Positions 15,165 to 24,020 of a DNA stretch of 64,000 nucleotides are shown here, one piece after another. Positions within the stretch are counted from its first letter, which is position 1; each line of letters opens with the position of its first letter. Where the stretch lies: positions 6,324,001 to 6,388,000 of the forward strand of contig NZ_CP018047.1 in assembly GCF_002009175.1 (NCBI RefSeq). The letters are read 5' to 3'. A program made the position numbers and the translations under genes. The notes under the pieces were generated by a model. The model was not told where the DNA came from and ran no database searches. It saw nothing but the letters and a program-made list of their open reading frames with translations. This stretch comes from Streptomyces niveus. Lineage in GTDB: Bacteria; Actinomycetota; Actinomycetes; Streptomycetales; Streptomycetaceae.

Positions 15165-17130
15165 GACCAGCCTGACCGAGCGGCTGCTGCACGCCGCCGG
15201 AGTCATCGACGAGATCGGCCGAGTCGACGACGGCAACACCCAGACCGACTCCCTGGCGCTCGAACGTCAACGCGGCATCACCATCAAGTCCGCCGTCGTG
15301 TCGTTCGCCGTCGACGACGTCACCGTCAATCTCATCGACACACCTGGACACCCGGACTTCATCGCCGAGGTGGAGCGAGTGCTGAGCGTCCTCGACGGCG
15401 CCGTGCTCGTCGTCTCCGCCGTCGAAGGGGTCCAGGCGCAGACGCGCGTCCTGATGCGCACGCTGCGCCGGCTGCGCATCCCCACGCTCGTCTTCGTCAA
15501 CAAGATCGACCGGGTCGGCGCCCGCCACGACGGGCTGCTGCGCGACCTGGCCGAGAAGCTTGCCCCCGCGACCGTCCCGATGGGATCCGTACGCCGACTC
15601 GGCACCCGGAGCGCCGAGTTCATCCCGTACGGCGCGAACGACCCGGTCTTCTCCGCGACCGGCCCACTCGCCGAGCGGCTGGCCGAGAACGACGACGCCC
15701 TGCTGGCCGCGTACGTCGACGACCCGGCCCGTCTCTCCTACGGCCGGCTCCGCCGGGAACTCGCCGCGCAGACCGGCCGCGCGCTCACCCATCCGGTCTT
15801 CTTCGGCTCGGCCATGTCCGGGGCCGGCGTGGACACGCTCATCGGCGGGATCAGGGAGCTGCTGCCCGCGACCGCGGGCGACGAGGAGGGCCCGGTCTCG
15901 GGCACCGTCTTCAAGGTCGAGCGCGGCACGGCAGGCGAGAAGATCGCGTACGTCCGGATGTTCTCCGGCACGCTGCGCGTGCGCGACCGGCTGCCGGCCG
16001 GTGACGACAGCGAGGGCAAGGTCACCGCGATCAGCGTCTTCGACGACGGCTCGTCGGTGCGCGGCGCGTCCGTCGGCGCCGGCCGGATCGGCAAACTCTG
16101 GGGGCTCGGCTCCGTCCGGATCGGGGACGTGATCGGCGACCCGGACGCGGCCGGCGCGGCGGGCCGCCACCACTTCTCGCCGCCGACACTGGCCACGGTC
16201 GTCGTCCCCCGCGAGGGATCCGACAAGGGCGCCCTGCACGCCGCGCTCACCCAACTCGCCGAGCAGGACCCGCTGATCAATCTCCGGCAGGACGAGATCC
16301 GGCAGGAGATCTCCGTGTCGCTCTACGGCGAAGTGCAGAAGGAGGTCATCCAGGCGACGCTCGCCGACGAGTACGGCGTGGACGTCACCTTCCGCGAGAC
16401 CACGACCATCTGTGTCGAACGGCTCGCGGGCACGGGCGGCGCCGCCGAGGTCATGGGCAAGGAGCCCAATCCGTTCCTCGCGACCGTCGGACTGCGGGTC
16501 GAACCGGCCCCGCCCGGCAGCGGTGTGGACTTCCGGCTGGAGGTCGAACTCGGCTCCATGCCCTACGCGTTCATGAAAGCCATCGAGGACACCGTCCGGG
16601 CCACCCTGCGTGAAGGGCTGTACGGATGGGCGGTCCCCGACTGTGCCGTCGTTCTGACCCGCACCGGTTACGCGCCCCGGCAGAGCCACGCCCACGGCAC
16701 CTTCGACAAGAGCATGTCGAGCACGGGCGGCGACTTCCGCCTGCTGACGCCGCTGGTGCTGATGGAGGCGCTGAAGCGCGCGGGCACGATCGTGTGCGAG
16801 CCGATGAACCACTTCCGCCTCGACGTACCGGCCGACACCTTCGGCGCCGTCCTGCCCGCACTGGCCCGGCTGCGCGCCGTACCGCACACCCCGTCCGCGC
16901 ACGGGACGTCGTACGTGGTGGAGGGCGAGATCCCGGCGGCCGAGACGCACGCCCTCGAACAGCTCCTGCCGACGCTCACCAGCGGCGAGGGCGTCCTGGA
17001 GACGGCGTTCGACCACCACCGCCCGGTCCAGGGCACACCCCCGACCCGCTCCCGCACCGACCACGACCCGCTCAACCGCAAGGAGTACCTGCTCAGCGTG
17101 GTGCGCCGGGTCTCGACGGGGGCACGGTGA
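15118..17130 (+). CDS. Tet(M)/OtrA-type ribosomal protection GTPase
   Basis: 670-aa translational GTPase of the EF-G-like ribosomal protection family, which dislodges tetracyclines from the ribosome. G motifs: AHVDAGKTS at residues 10-18, RGITI at 52-56, DTPGH at 74-78, and NKID. The length and the domain order (G, beta barrel, EF-G III, IV, V) match Tet(M)/Tet(W)/OtrA. The GTG start begins MTTLNLGILAHVDAG, the family N-terminus; AAGGGA lies 11 bases upstream. EF-G proper is longer, so this is not the housekeeping factor. The drug spectrum is unknown; many Streptomyces carry such chromosomal genes without a nearby tetracycline cluster. A short overlapping ORF lies upstream. Confidence 0.9.
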   Translation: MTTLNLGILAHVDAGKTSLTERLLHAAGVIDEIGRVDDGNTQTDSLALERQRGITIKSAVVSFAVDDVTVNLIDTPGHPDFIAEVERVLSVLDGAVLVVSAVEGVQAQTRVLMRTLRRLRIPTLVFVNKIDRVGARHDGLLRDLAEKLAPATVPMGSVRRLGTRSAEFIPYGANDPVFSATGPLAERLAENDDALLAAYVDDPARLSYGRLRRELAAQTGRALTHPVFFGSAMSGAGVDTLIGGIRELLPATAGDEEGPVSGTVFKVERGTAGEKIAYVRMFSGTLRVRDRLPAGDDSEGKVTAISVFDDGSSVRGASVGAGRIGKLWGLGSVRIGDVIGDPDAAGAAGRHHFSPPTLATVVVPREGSDKGALHAALTQLAEQDPLINLRQDEIRQEISVSLYGEVQKEVIQATLADEYGVDVTFRETTTICVERLAGTGGAAEVMGKEPNPFLATVGLRVEPAPPGSGVDFRLEVELGSMPYAFMKAIEDTVRATLREGLYGWAVPDCAVVLTRTGYAPRQSHAHGTFDKSMSSTGGDFRLLTPLVLMEALKRAGTIVCEPMNHFRLDVPADTFGAVLPALARLRAVPHTPSAHGTSYVVEGEIPAAETHALEQLLPTLTSGEGVLETAFDHHRPVQGTPPTRSRTDHDPLNRKEYLLSVVRRVSTGAR

Positions 17131-17259
17131 GCGACAGGCCCGCGTCGGCGAGAAGCCGCCGTACCCTCCGCCCCGGCGGGGAATGGCACGCTCCGCCCGT
17201 GGGTTGCGGTAGTGGCGGAGGGAGGCTCCGCACGACTTGGCCTGGAGAGAAGCAGACAC

Positions 17260-17994
17260 ATGCGTGTGGAGATCTGGAGCGACATCGCCTGCCCCTGGTG
17301 CTACATCGGCAAGGCCCGGTTCGAGAAGGGGCTCGAATCCTTCGCGCACCGGGCCGATGTCGAGGTGGTGCACCGTTCCTTCGAACTCGACCCCTCGCAC
17401 GCCAAGGGCGAAGTCGCCCCGGTGGTCGACATGCTCGCCGCCAAGTTCGGCCGGTCGCGGCAGGAAGCCCTCGCCATGGAGGAGCAGGTCGCCTCGCACG
17501 CGCGCTCCGAAGGGCTCGGCTACCGCGTCGGCGACCGGGACCACGGCAGCACCTTCGACATCCACCGGCTGCTGCACCTGGCCAAGGCGCGCGGCCGGCA
17601 GGACGAGCTGCTGAGCCTCGTCTACCGGGCGAACTTCGCCGAGGAGCGCTCGGTCTACGACACCGAGACGCTGGTCGACCTGGCGGTGGAGGCCGGTCTG
17701 GACGAGGCCGAGTCGCGTGTGGTCCTCGGGGACGCCGACGCGTACGCCGAGGAGGTACGGGCCGACGAGCGGGAGGCGGCGGAACTCGGCGCGACCGGGG
17801 TTCCCTTCTTCGTCCTCGACCGCCGCTACGGAGTCTCGGGCGGCCAGCCGGCCGAGGTCTTCACCCAGGCGCTGGAGCAGGCGTGGCAGGGCCGTGCGAT
17901 CACGCCCCTCGCGGGTGTCGCGGAGGACGGACAGAGCGCCGCCTGCGACACCGACGGCGCCTGCGAGGTTCCGCAGGCCGGCGGCCATTCATAA
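17260..17994 (+). CDS. DsbA-family oxidoreductase (FrnE-like)
   Basis: 244-aa thioredoxin-fold protein of the FrnE/2-hydroxychromene-2-carboxylate isomerase group. The N-terminal beta strand leads to the CPWC active site at residues 11-14. The helical insertion and cis-proline loop ATGVPFFVLD are typical. There is no signal peptide, so it acts in the cytoplasm, probably as a disulfide oxidoreductase or polyketide-type isomerase. A C-terminal ACDTDGAC pair of cysteines is additional. The ATG is chosen over upstream in-frame codons because GGAGAG lies 9 bases before it and homologues start MRVEIWSDI. Confidence 0.9.
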   Translation: MRVEIWSDIACPWCYIGKARFEKGLESFAHRADVEVVHRSFELDPSHAKGEVAPVVDMLAAKFGRSRQEALAMEEQVASHARSEGLGYRVGDRDHGSTFDIHRLLHLAKARGRQDELLSLVYRANFAEERSVYDTETLVDLAVEAGLDEAESRVVLGDADAYAEEVRADEREAAELGATGVPFFVLDRRYGVSGGQPAEVFTQALEQAWQGRAITPLAGVAEDGQSAACDTDGACEVPQAGGHS

Positions 17995-18063
17995 GGATCG
18001 CTTGGGTGCACCCGTAAAACATGCGCGATTGACTATGGGAGGCGCGGGTCCCAGGGTGAGGTC

Positions 18064-19122
18064 ATGGACACTTTGGGTGGCGCCGAGTTCGTGCCGGAGA
18101 CGACGTATCTGAACACCTCGACCTGCGGTCTGCTGCCGCGCCGGGCCGTCGAAGCGGTGCGGGCGCTGGCCCTGAGCAGCGGGACCGGGCAGCCGGACGG
18201 CGCGGGCGACTTCGACGTGGTCGAGGCCGCCCGCGCCTCGTTCGCCCGGCTCGTCCGGGTCCCCGCCGACCGGGTCGCCGTCGGCACGGCGGTGGCCGTC
18301 CATGTCGGACTGATCGCCGCCTCCCTGCCGCCGGGCAGTGAGGTCCTGCTGCCCGAAGGGGAGTTCAGCTCCGTCGTCACCCCCTTCACCGTGCGAGGCG
18401 ATCTCAAGCCGCGGTACGTGCCGCTGGAGTCGCTGGCCGCCGAGGTGCGGCCCGAGACCGCGCTGGTGGCCTTCTCCGCGGTGCAGTCGAGCGACGGGCG
18501 TACGGCGGATCTCGCCGGGGTACGGGCCGCCGCGGCGGCGCACGGCGCCCGTACGCTGCTCGACGCCACGCAGGCGGCGGGCTGGCTGCCGATCGACGCG
18601 GGGGAGTACGACTACACGGTCACCGGCGGCTACAAGTTCCTCGTCTCCCCGCGCGGGACCTCGTTCCTCACCGTCGGCGAGGAGGCGCAGCGGAGTCTGG
18701 TGCCGATCCTCGCGGGCTGGGTCGCGGGCCAGGACATGTGGGCGAGTACGTACGGCCCGGTCGGGGAACTGGCCGTCTCCGCACGGCGGTTCGACCAGCC
18801 GGTGCCCTTCCTCGCCTACCACGGCGCCGAGCGGTCCCTCCCGCTCCTCGACGACATCGGCATCGAGACGATCCACGCCCACAACACCGCGCTCGCCGCG
18901 CGCTTCCGGGCGGGGCTGCGCGAGATCGGGCACGAGCCTGCCGGCACGGGGCACGCGGACGGATCGGCGATCGTCGCCGTCGCCGGGCTCGGCGACCGGC
19001 AGGATGCGCTGGCGCGGGCGGGGGTGGCCGTGGCGGTCCGCGCGGGCAATCTGCGCGCCGCCTTCCATCTGTACAACTCCACGGCGGACGTGGACCGCGC
19101 GCTGGACGTCCTCGCGGGCTGA
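18064..19122 (+). CDS. Class V PLP-dependent aminotransferase/desulfurase-like
   Basis: 352-aa fold-type I PLP enzyme. Visible motifs are TTYLNTSTCGLLPRRAVEA at the N-terminus, the cofactor aspartate block LLDATQAAGWLPID and the Schiff-base lysine in TGGYKFLVSPRGTSF. The cysteine loop needed for classical cysteine desulfurases is not evident, so an aminotransferase, kynureninase-like or epimerase-like activity is possible. It is transcribed alone towards ectD and separated from it by a hairpin. The substrate is unknown. Confidence 0.85.
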   Translation: MDTLGGAEFVPETTYLNTSTCGLLPRRAVEAVRALALSSGTGQPDGAGDFDVVEAARASFARLVRVPADRVAVGTAVAVHVGLIAASLPPGSEVLLPEGEFSSVVTPFTVRGDLKPRYVPLESLAAEVRPETALVAFSAVQSSDGRTADLAGVRAAAAAHGARTLLDATQAAGWLPIDAGEYDYTVTGGYKFLVSPRGTSFLTVGEEAQRSLVPILAGWVAGQDMWASTYGPVGELAVSARRFDQPVPFLAYHGAERSLPLLDDIGIETIHAHNTALAARFRAGLREIGHEPAGTGHADGSAIVAVAGLGDRQDALARAGVAVAVRAGNLRAAFHLYNSTADVDRALDVLAG

Positions 19123-19141
19123 CGCCCGCCCGCGCACGGGA

Positions 19142-19170
19142 GCGGGGCCGGTCCCGACGACCGGCCCCGC
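19142..19170. terminator. Convergent hairpin terminator before ectD
   Basis: Perfect 12-bp stem (GCGGGGCCGGTC) with a 5-base loop between the convergent PLP gene and ectD. CTCCTT follows on the plus side. Confidence 0.7.
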
Positions 19171-19191
19171 CTCCTTGTCGTCTGCGCGTCC

Positions 19192-20088
19192 TCAGCGGAC
19201 CGGGGTGAAGTCCCTGGAGCCGATGAACGAGGGCCGCGGGGAGGGCGCCGCGAACGGATCGACCGCCGTGTTCTCCACGCTGTTGAACACGATGAAGACG
19301 TTGCTGCGCGGGAACGGGGTGATGTTGTCACCCGAGCCGTGCATGCAGTTGCAGTCGAACCAGGTCGCCGCGCCGGCCTTGCCCGTGAAGAGCTTGATGC
19401 CGTGCTGCTCGGCGAAGCCGGTGAGCGCCTCGTCCGAGGGCGTCCCGGCGTCCTGCATCTTCAGCGACTGCTTGTAGTTGTCCTTCGGCGTCTCGCCCGC
19501 GCAGCCCAGGAAGGTCTTGTGCGACCCGGGCATGATCATCAGGCCGCCGTTGGTGTCGTAGTTCTCGGTCAGCGCGATCGACACGGAGACCGTCCGCATG
19601 TTCGGCAGACCGTCCTCGGCGTGCCAGGTCTCGAAGTCCGAGTGCCAGTAGAAGCCCGAGGCACCGAAGCCCGGCTTCACGTTGATACGGGACTGGTGGA
19701 CGTACACGTCCGAGCCGAGGATCTGCCGGGCCCGCCCCACCACGCGCTCGTCGCGCACCAGACCGGCGAAGATCTCGCTGATCTTGTGGATCTCGAACAC
19801 CGAGCGCACGTCCTGGGACTTGGGCTCGATGATCGAGCGCTCGTCGGCCCGTACCGCCGGGTCGGTGATCAGCCGGTCGAGTTCGGCGCGGTAGAGCGAC
19901 ACCTCGTCGGGGTTGATCAGCTGGTCGACGGTGAGGAACCCGTCCCGCTCCAGGCCCTGGAGATCGGCCGGGGAGACCGGGCCCGGGGTGCCGGGCGGTG
20001 ACCAGACGACGGGGTCCTGACGCGGGGTGGTCACCTCACCCACGCCACGAGTCGGGTACAGGTCGGTGCGTGCAGGGGCGGTGGTCAT
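19192..20088 (-). CDS. ectD: Ectoine hydroxylase
   Basis: 298-aa Fe(II)/2-oxoglutarate dioxygenase of the PhyH superfamily. It converts ectoine to 5-hydroxyectoine, a compatible solute. Family signatures include YVHQSRINVKPGFGASGFYWHSDFETWH, whose HSD supplies two iron ligands, and WFDCNCMHGSGDNITPFPRSN, which carries the distal His and the 2-oxoglutarate-binding Arg. GGAGG lies 10 bases before the ATG. It begins 6 bases after ectC, so it is cotranscribed with ectABC. Confidence 0.97.
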   Translation of the reverse strand: MTTAPARTDLYPTRGVGEVTTPRQDPVVWSPPGTPGPVSPADLQGLERDGFLTVDQLINPDEVSLYRAELDRLITDPAVRADERSIIEPKSQDVRSVFEIHKISEIFAGLVRDERVVGRARQILGSDVYVHQSRINVKPGFGASGFYWHSDFETWHAEDGLPNMRTVSVSIALTENYDTNGGLMIMPGSHKTFLGCAGETPKDNYKQSLKMQDAGTPSDEALTGFAEQHGIKLFTGKAGAATWFDCNCMHGSGDNITPFPRSNVFIVFNSVENTAVDPFAAPSPRPSFIGSRDFTPVR

Positions 20089-20094
20089 CGTGGT

Positions 20095-20493
20095 TCAGCC
20101 CTCCTCGGTCAGCAGCGGGTAGACGCCGTTCTCGTCATGGTCCTCCCGCCCGGTCACAGGCGGGTTGAAGACGCATACGCAGCGGAAGTCGGTCTTCGGC
20201 CGGAGCGTGTGCTTCTCGTGGCCGTTGAGCAGATACATCGTGCCGGGCGCGATCCAGTGGGTCTCGCCGGTGTCGTCGTTGGTGAGTTCGGCCTCGCCCT
20301 CCACGCACAGCACGGCCTCGATGTGGTTCGCGTACCACATCGACGTCTCGGTGCCCGCGTAGAGCACGGTCTCGTGCAGGGAGAACCCGACCTTCTCCTG
20401 GGCGAGCACGATGCGCTTGCTCTCCCAGGTGCCCGACGCCGATTTCACGTGGCGGTCGGTGTTCTCGATGTCCTTGAACGATCGGACGATCAC
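20095..20493 (-). CDS. ectC: L-ectoine synthase
   Basis: 132-aa single-domain cupin that cyclises N-gamma-acetyl-diaminobutyrate to ectoine. It begins [18 protein letters not shown] and contains the typical [19 protein letters not shown] and [16 protein letters not shown] metal-binding blocks. GTG start with AGAAGGG about 10 bases upstream. A 144-base gap with a strong hairpin separates it from ectB, unlike the tight spacing to ectD. Confidence 0.97.
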   Translation of the reverse strand: MIVRSFKDIENTDRHVKSASGTWESKRIVLAQEKVGFSLHETVLYAGTETSMWYANHIEAVLCVEGEAELTNDDTGETHWIAPGTMYLLNGHEKHTLRPKTDFRCVCVFNPPVTGREDHDENGVYPLLTEEG

Positions 20494-20536
20494 GGTGAAT
20501 AGGACCCTTCTGTGGTGCGGTGTCTTCTACGGGTTC

Positions 20537-20570
20537 CCCCAGGGGCCCGGCTCAGACCGGGCCCCTGGGG
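20537..20570 (-). terminator. 14-bp perfect hairpin inside the ect operon
   Basis: CCCCAGGGGCCCGG, a 6-base loop (CTCAGA), then the exact complement, between ectB and ectC. There is no T-tract on the coding strand. It could be a partial terminator, a processing site or an mRNA-stabilising element that sets ectB relative to ectCD. Confidence 0.6.
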
Positions 20571-20637
20571 TCACCTTCGGATCAGACGGTCGGACAGTAA
20601 GTCGGTCGGACGTTCGAGCGGTGGGGCGATCGGGCGC

Positions 20638-21906
20638 TCAGGCCGTCTCGCGTACGGCGCGGGCCAGGGTGCGCAGGCCCTCGTCCAGCTCCTCGGGCGT
20701 GACGGTCAGCGCGGGCAGCAGCTTCACGACCTCGCTCTCCGGGCCGGAGGTCTCCAGCAGGAGACCCAGTTCGAACGCGCGGCGGCAGATCGCTCCGGCG
20801 CGCGGCTTGTCCTGGAACTCCATACCCCAGACCAGACCGCGGCCACGGAAACTCACACTGTCGGGCTCGCACTCCTCGACGATGGCCAGCAGCGCGCGCT
20901 CGACCTGCTCGCCGCGGGCCAGGGTCTGCTTCTCCATCTGGCCGTCGGCCCAGTACGTGTTCAGCGCGGCGGCGGCCGTCACGAAGGCCGGGTTGTTGCC
21001 GCGGAACGTGCCGTTGTGCTCGCCGGGCTCCCAGATGTCCAGCTCCGGCTTGAAGAGCGTCAGCGCCATCGGCAGGCCGTAGCCGCTGATGGACTTCGAC
21101 AGCGTGACGATGTCGGGGGTGATGCCGGCCTCCTCGAAGGAGAAGAACCCGCCGGTACGCCCGCAGCCCATCTGGATGTCGTCGACGATCAGCAGCATGT
21201 CCTGGCGCTCGCACAGCTCGGACAGCGCGCGCAGCCACTCGGGACGGGCGACGTTGATGCCGCCCTCGCCCTGCACCGTCTCGACGATCACGGCGGCGGG
21301 CTTGTTGAGTCCGGAGCCCTGGTCGCCGAGCAGCCGCTCGAACCAGAGGAAGTCCGGGACCTGGCCGTCGAAGTAGTTGTCGAACGGCATCGGGGTGCCG
21401 TGGACCAGCGGGATACCGGCTCCGGCCCGCTTGAACGCGTTGCCGGTGACGGCGAGCGAGCCCAGCGACATGCCGTGGAAGGCGTTGGTGAAGGACACGA
21501 TCGACTCGCGGTTCTTCACCTTGCGGGCCAGCTTGAGGGCCGACTCGACGGCGTTGGTGCCCGTGGGGCCGGGGAACATCACCTTGTACGGCAGGTCCCG
21601 GGGACGCAGCACCACATCCTGGAACGACTCCAGGAAGGCGCGTTTGGCCGTGGTGGCCATGTCCAGGCCGTGGGTGATGCCGTCGCGCTCGATGTAGTCG
21701 ATCAGCGCGCGTTTCAGTACGGGGTTGTTGTGCCCGTAGTTGAGTGAACCGGCACCGGCGAAGAAGTCGAGGTAGCTGTGGCCGTCCTCGTCGGTGAGAC
21801 GGCTGCCCTGCGCGCGGTCGAACACGGCGGGCCAGCCGCGGCAGTAGCTGCGCACTTCGGATTCAAGGGTCTCGAAAACGCTCAGGACGGGCGGGGTGAT
21901 GGTCAC
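20638..21906 (-). CDS. ectB: Diaminobutyrate--2-oxoglutarate transaminase
   Basis: 422-aa class III aminotransferase. It forms L-2,4-diaminobutyrate from aspartate semialdehyde and glutamate, the first committed ectoine step. Characteristic are DFFAGAGSLNYGHNNP, GPTGTNAVESALKLARK, NAFHGMSLGSLAVTGN, the cofactor Asp in LLIVDDIQMGCGRTG and the Schiff-base Lys in TLSKSISGYG. The GTG start follows AGGAGA by 5 bases. It lies 57 bases after ectA. Confidence 0.97.
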   Translation of the reverse strand: MTITPPVLSVFETLESEVRSYCRGWPAVFDRAQGSRLTDEDGHSYLDFFAGAGSLNYGHNNPVLKRALIDYIERDGITHGLDMATTAKRAFLESFQDVVLRPRDLPYKVMFPGPTGTNAVESALKLARKVKNRESIVSFTNAFHGMSLGSLAVTGNAFKRAGAGIPLVHGTPMPFDNYFDGQVPDFLWFERLLGDQGSGLNKPAAVIVETVQGEGGINVARPEWLRALSELCERQDMLLIVDDIQMGCGRTGGFFSFEEAGITPDIVTLSKSISGYGLPMALTLFKPELDIWEPGEHNGTFRGNNPAFVTAAAALNTYWADGQMEKQTLARGEQVERALLAIVEECEPDSVSFRGRGLVWGMEFQDKPRAGAICRRAFELGLLLETSGPESEVVKLLPALTVTPEELDEGLRTLARAVRETA

Positions 21907-21963
21907 AGCGGTCTCCTGCCGAAGGGGTGTGGGAGAGAGGCGGAGGGGCGGGGGGTCGGGCGC

Positions 21964-22557
21964 TCAGGTCGTGAGCGGGCCGATCCGGTACAGCACCTCG
22001 GGCTGATGGCCTTCGTCGGGGAAGAGTCCTCCGTCGAAGAGCACTTCGCGCTCCAGGGTCGCGCCATGACGCTCGGAGTAGGCGTGGAACATACGGTCCG
22101 ACGCGATGTTGTCGGGCGTGACGGTCGTCTCGACAGAGGTGATCCCCTGCTCCTCGGTGACCCGCCGGGTGAGTGCGTCCAGCAGGGTCCCGGCGAGGCC
22201 CTTGCCGCGGTGGGCACGGTCGACGGCCACCTGCCAGACGACCAGGGCCTCGGGGCGCTCGGGCCTGATGTAGCCCGTGACGAAGGCGATGGGAGCCCCG
22301 TCCGGGCCGGAACCCGGGCCGGAGCCCGTGTCGGTGTCGGAGGAGGCGACGCTGCGGGTGTCGCGGGCCACGACGGACGTCGCGGCGAAGTCACGACACC
22401 ACAGCAGATAGCTGTACGAGGAGTTCAGGTCGAGTACCTCGGAGTCGCGGGCGATGCGCCAGATCGCGGCTCCGTCCTCCACTCGTGGGGCGTCGATCCG
22501 GAAGGATCGCGTGAATTCGCTTCGGACACCTGCAAGGTCTGCTTGGGCGGCAGTCAT
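21964..22557 (-). CDS. ectA: Diaminobutyrate acetyltransferase
   Basis: 197-aa GNAT acetyltransferase that acetylates diaminobutyrate at N-gamma. The family block EVLDLNSSYSYLLWCRDFAATS and the acetyl-CoA loop VDRAHRGKGLAGTLLDAL are present. A 13-residue Gly/Pro/Ser-rich insertion (SDTDTGSGPGSGP) precedes the beta strand AFVTGYIRPE. First gene of ectABCD. Its ATG has no Shine-Dalgarno: the upstream bases are AAATTAAATAGAC. A TAAATT hexamer ends 8 bases before the ATG, consistent with a leaderless transcript. Confidence 0.96.
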   Translation of the reverse strand: MTAAQADLAGVRSEFTRSFRIDAPRVEDGAAIWRIARDSEVLDLNSSYSYLLWCRDFAATSVVARDTRSVASSDTDTGSGPGSGPDGAPIAFVTGYIRPERPEALVVWQVAVDRAHRGKGLAGTLLDALTRRVTEEQGITSVETTVTPDNIASDRMFHAYSERHGATLEREVLFDGGLFPDEGHQPEVLYRIGPLTT

Positions 22558-22610
22558 GTCTATTTAATTTACCGAGCTAATTCAGAAATCGCATCGTCAG
22601 CAGGGGTTGG
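22558..22610 (-). promoter_or_regulatory. Candidate leaderless ectA promoter
   Basis: AT-rich patch unlike the surrounding DNA. On the minus strand TAAATT is followed by AAATAGAC and the ectA ATG, which would put +1 at or next to the start codon. No convincing -35 is seen. Osmotic induction is known for ect operons in general; no specific operator is recognisable. Confidence 0.4.
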
Positions 22611-22816
22611 GTGGCGACCTGGTCTGTGTTATCACGCGGGCGTGTGCGCCAACACGATGGAAGGGTGATCTGGCACGGTTTGACCGGGAGGTTTCGGGCG
22701 AGACGGGCGCGCTTGTGTACTCGGTCACATATGCGTAACGCTCTCGACCTGCACCGGAATTACGTTGTGAGCGTTGTTGAAACCCGCGTGTTTAGGATCA
22801 AAAAAAGCGGGCAGAC

Positions 22817-22858
22817 GAATACGGGAAGCTGTGCGTAGCAGAATACATTCCCGTATTC
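22817..22858 (-). terminator. Probable terminator of the class V aminotransferase gene
   Basis: Perfect 11-bp inverted repeat GAATACGGGAA / TTCCCGTATTC with a 20-base spacer, 24 bases after the aminotransferase stop on the minus strand. GTCTGCCCGCTTTTTTT follows, with a real T-run, which is rare here. The rest of 22558-22881 shows only low-GC promoter-like DNA. The 75-codon plus-strand frame at 22611 is judged spurious. Confidence 0.55.
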
Positions 22859-22881
22859 TCGAATTAATGCTGCCGTTGATT

Positions 22882-23994
22882 TCAAGATGCGTCGACGGCC
22901 CAACTGCCGGATACTGCGTTCTCGGCCGCCGCGAGATCCACCGTCACGCCCGCCCCGGCGAGCGCCGCCCCCAGGGCCGCGAGTGAGGCCAGCACCGCGC
23001 CACGGGTGGCGTCGGAGCCGTAGTGGTTGACCCGGATCATCTCCTTGGACAGCGCCCCGCCGCCCGCGATCAGCGGCAGCGAGGGATCGGCCGCCAGGGC
23101 CTCGGCGACCAGCCCCGCGGCGTCCACCCCGGCCGGGGTGCGCAGTGTGGTGGCCACCGGCGCGGCGTCCCGCACGGAGTACACGAACGGCTCAAGGCCA
23201 CCGCCGAGTGCGAGAGCGCCCGCGCGGGTGGCCGCGGCGGCCGACGCGTGCGCCGCCATCCGGGTGACGAGCCCCTCGTTCTCGATGCGCTCCAGGCACG
23301 CGTCCAGGGCCAGCATCTCCAGCTGGGCGGGGGCGTGCGGCAGGGCCTTGCGGCCGGTGTCGATCCAGCGCTCCTTCCAGTCGAGGAGCGAGAGGTACGA
23401 GCGGCGCGGCGCCCCCGGGTTCGCGGCCAGCCGCTCCCACGCGCGGGCGCTCACCGACACGGCGGAGACCCCGGCCGGGCCGCCCATGGCCTTCTGGGCG
23501 CCGATCACGCACAGGTCGACGCCCCAGGCGTCCGGGAGCAGCGGCTCGGCCGCCACGGACGCGACGGCGTCCAGCATGAACAGGGCCCCGTGGGCCCGGA
23601 CGGCCTCGCCGATCTCGGCCACGGGGTTGGTGTTGCCGGTGGCCGCCTCCGCGTGGACCAGCGACACGAAGTCGATCTCCGGATGCTCCGCCAGCGCCCG
23701 CTCGACCTGCTCGGCACCGGCCGCGGCGTGGAAGGGCACCTCCAGGTCGACGACGGTGGCGCCGCAGTCGCGGAGCCAGTCGCCGAAGGTCTGGCCGTAG
23801 GGACCGGTGACGACGTTCAGCGCGGTCGAGCCGGCGCGGGCGCCCCCTCGGACGCAGCCTTCCAGAGGAAGCAGCGCCTCACCCTGGGTGATCACCACAT
23901 CCTGCTCGGTGTCGAGCAGTGCGGCGACCCGTCGCTCGACGGCCGCGAAGTGGGCGGGGGTGAGGGGGGCGAGGTCCAGCAGCGGGTGGGTCAC
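22882..23994 (-). CDS. Class V aminotransferase (alanine-glyoxylate type)
   Basis: 370-aa PLP enzyme related to alanine-glyoxylate, serine-pyruvate and pyridoxamine-pyruvate transaminases. Motifs: TQGEALLPLEGCVRG, NVVTGPYGQTFGDWL, SLVHAEAATGNTNPV, the PLP Asp in FMLDAVASVAAEPL and the Schiff-base Lys in CVIGAQKAMGGPAGV. The GTG start (VTHPLLDL) is where homologues begin; GAAGAGAG lies 9 bases upstream. The frame stays open upstream through a 21-bp repeat array to a GTG at 24186, a less likely start. It is divergent from the amidohydrolase gene. Confidence 0.88.
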   Translation of the reverse strand: MTHPLLDLAPLTPAHFAAVERRVAALLDTEQDVVITQGEALLPLEGCVRGGARAGSTALNVVTGPYGQTFGDWLRDCGATVVDLEVPFHAAAGAEQVERALAEHPEIDFVSLVHAEAATGNTNPVAEIGEAVRAHGALFMLDAVASVAAEPLLPDAWGVDLCVIGAQKAMGGPAGVSAVSVSARAWERLAANPGAPRRSYLSLLDWKERWIDTGRKALPHAPAQLEMLALDACLERIENEGLVTRMAAHASAAAATRAGALALGGGLEPFVYSVRDAAPVATTLRTPAGVDAAGLVAEALAADPSLPLIAGGGALSKEMIRVNHYGSDATRGAVLASLAALGAALAGAGVTVDLAAAENAVSGSWAVDAS

Positions 23995-24020
23995 GGAGGT
24001 GTGCTCTCTTCGGATCGGAC

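Noticed and set aside
17127..17259. GTG overlapping the ribosomal protection stop as start of another gene
   Set aside because: The frame runs on into the DsbA gene out of register, with Arg/Pro-rich noise; the DsbA start is well supported.
15115..17988. A 957-codon minus-strand frame opposite the ribosomal protection and DsbA genes
   Set aside because: It spans two well-identified plus-strand genes, has low-complexity Arg/Gly/Val-rich translation and no domain; it is a GC-codon shadow.
22611..22838. 75-codon plus-strand frame upstream of ectA
   Set aside because: No ribosome binding site or recognisable domain, and it crosses the terminator and promoter region.
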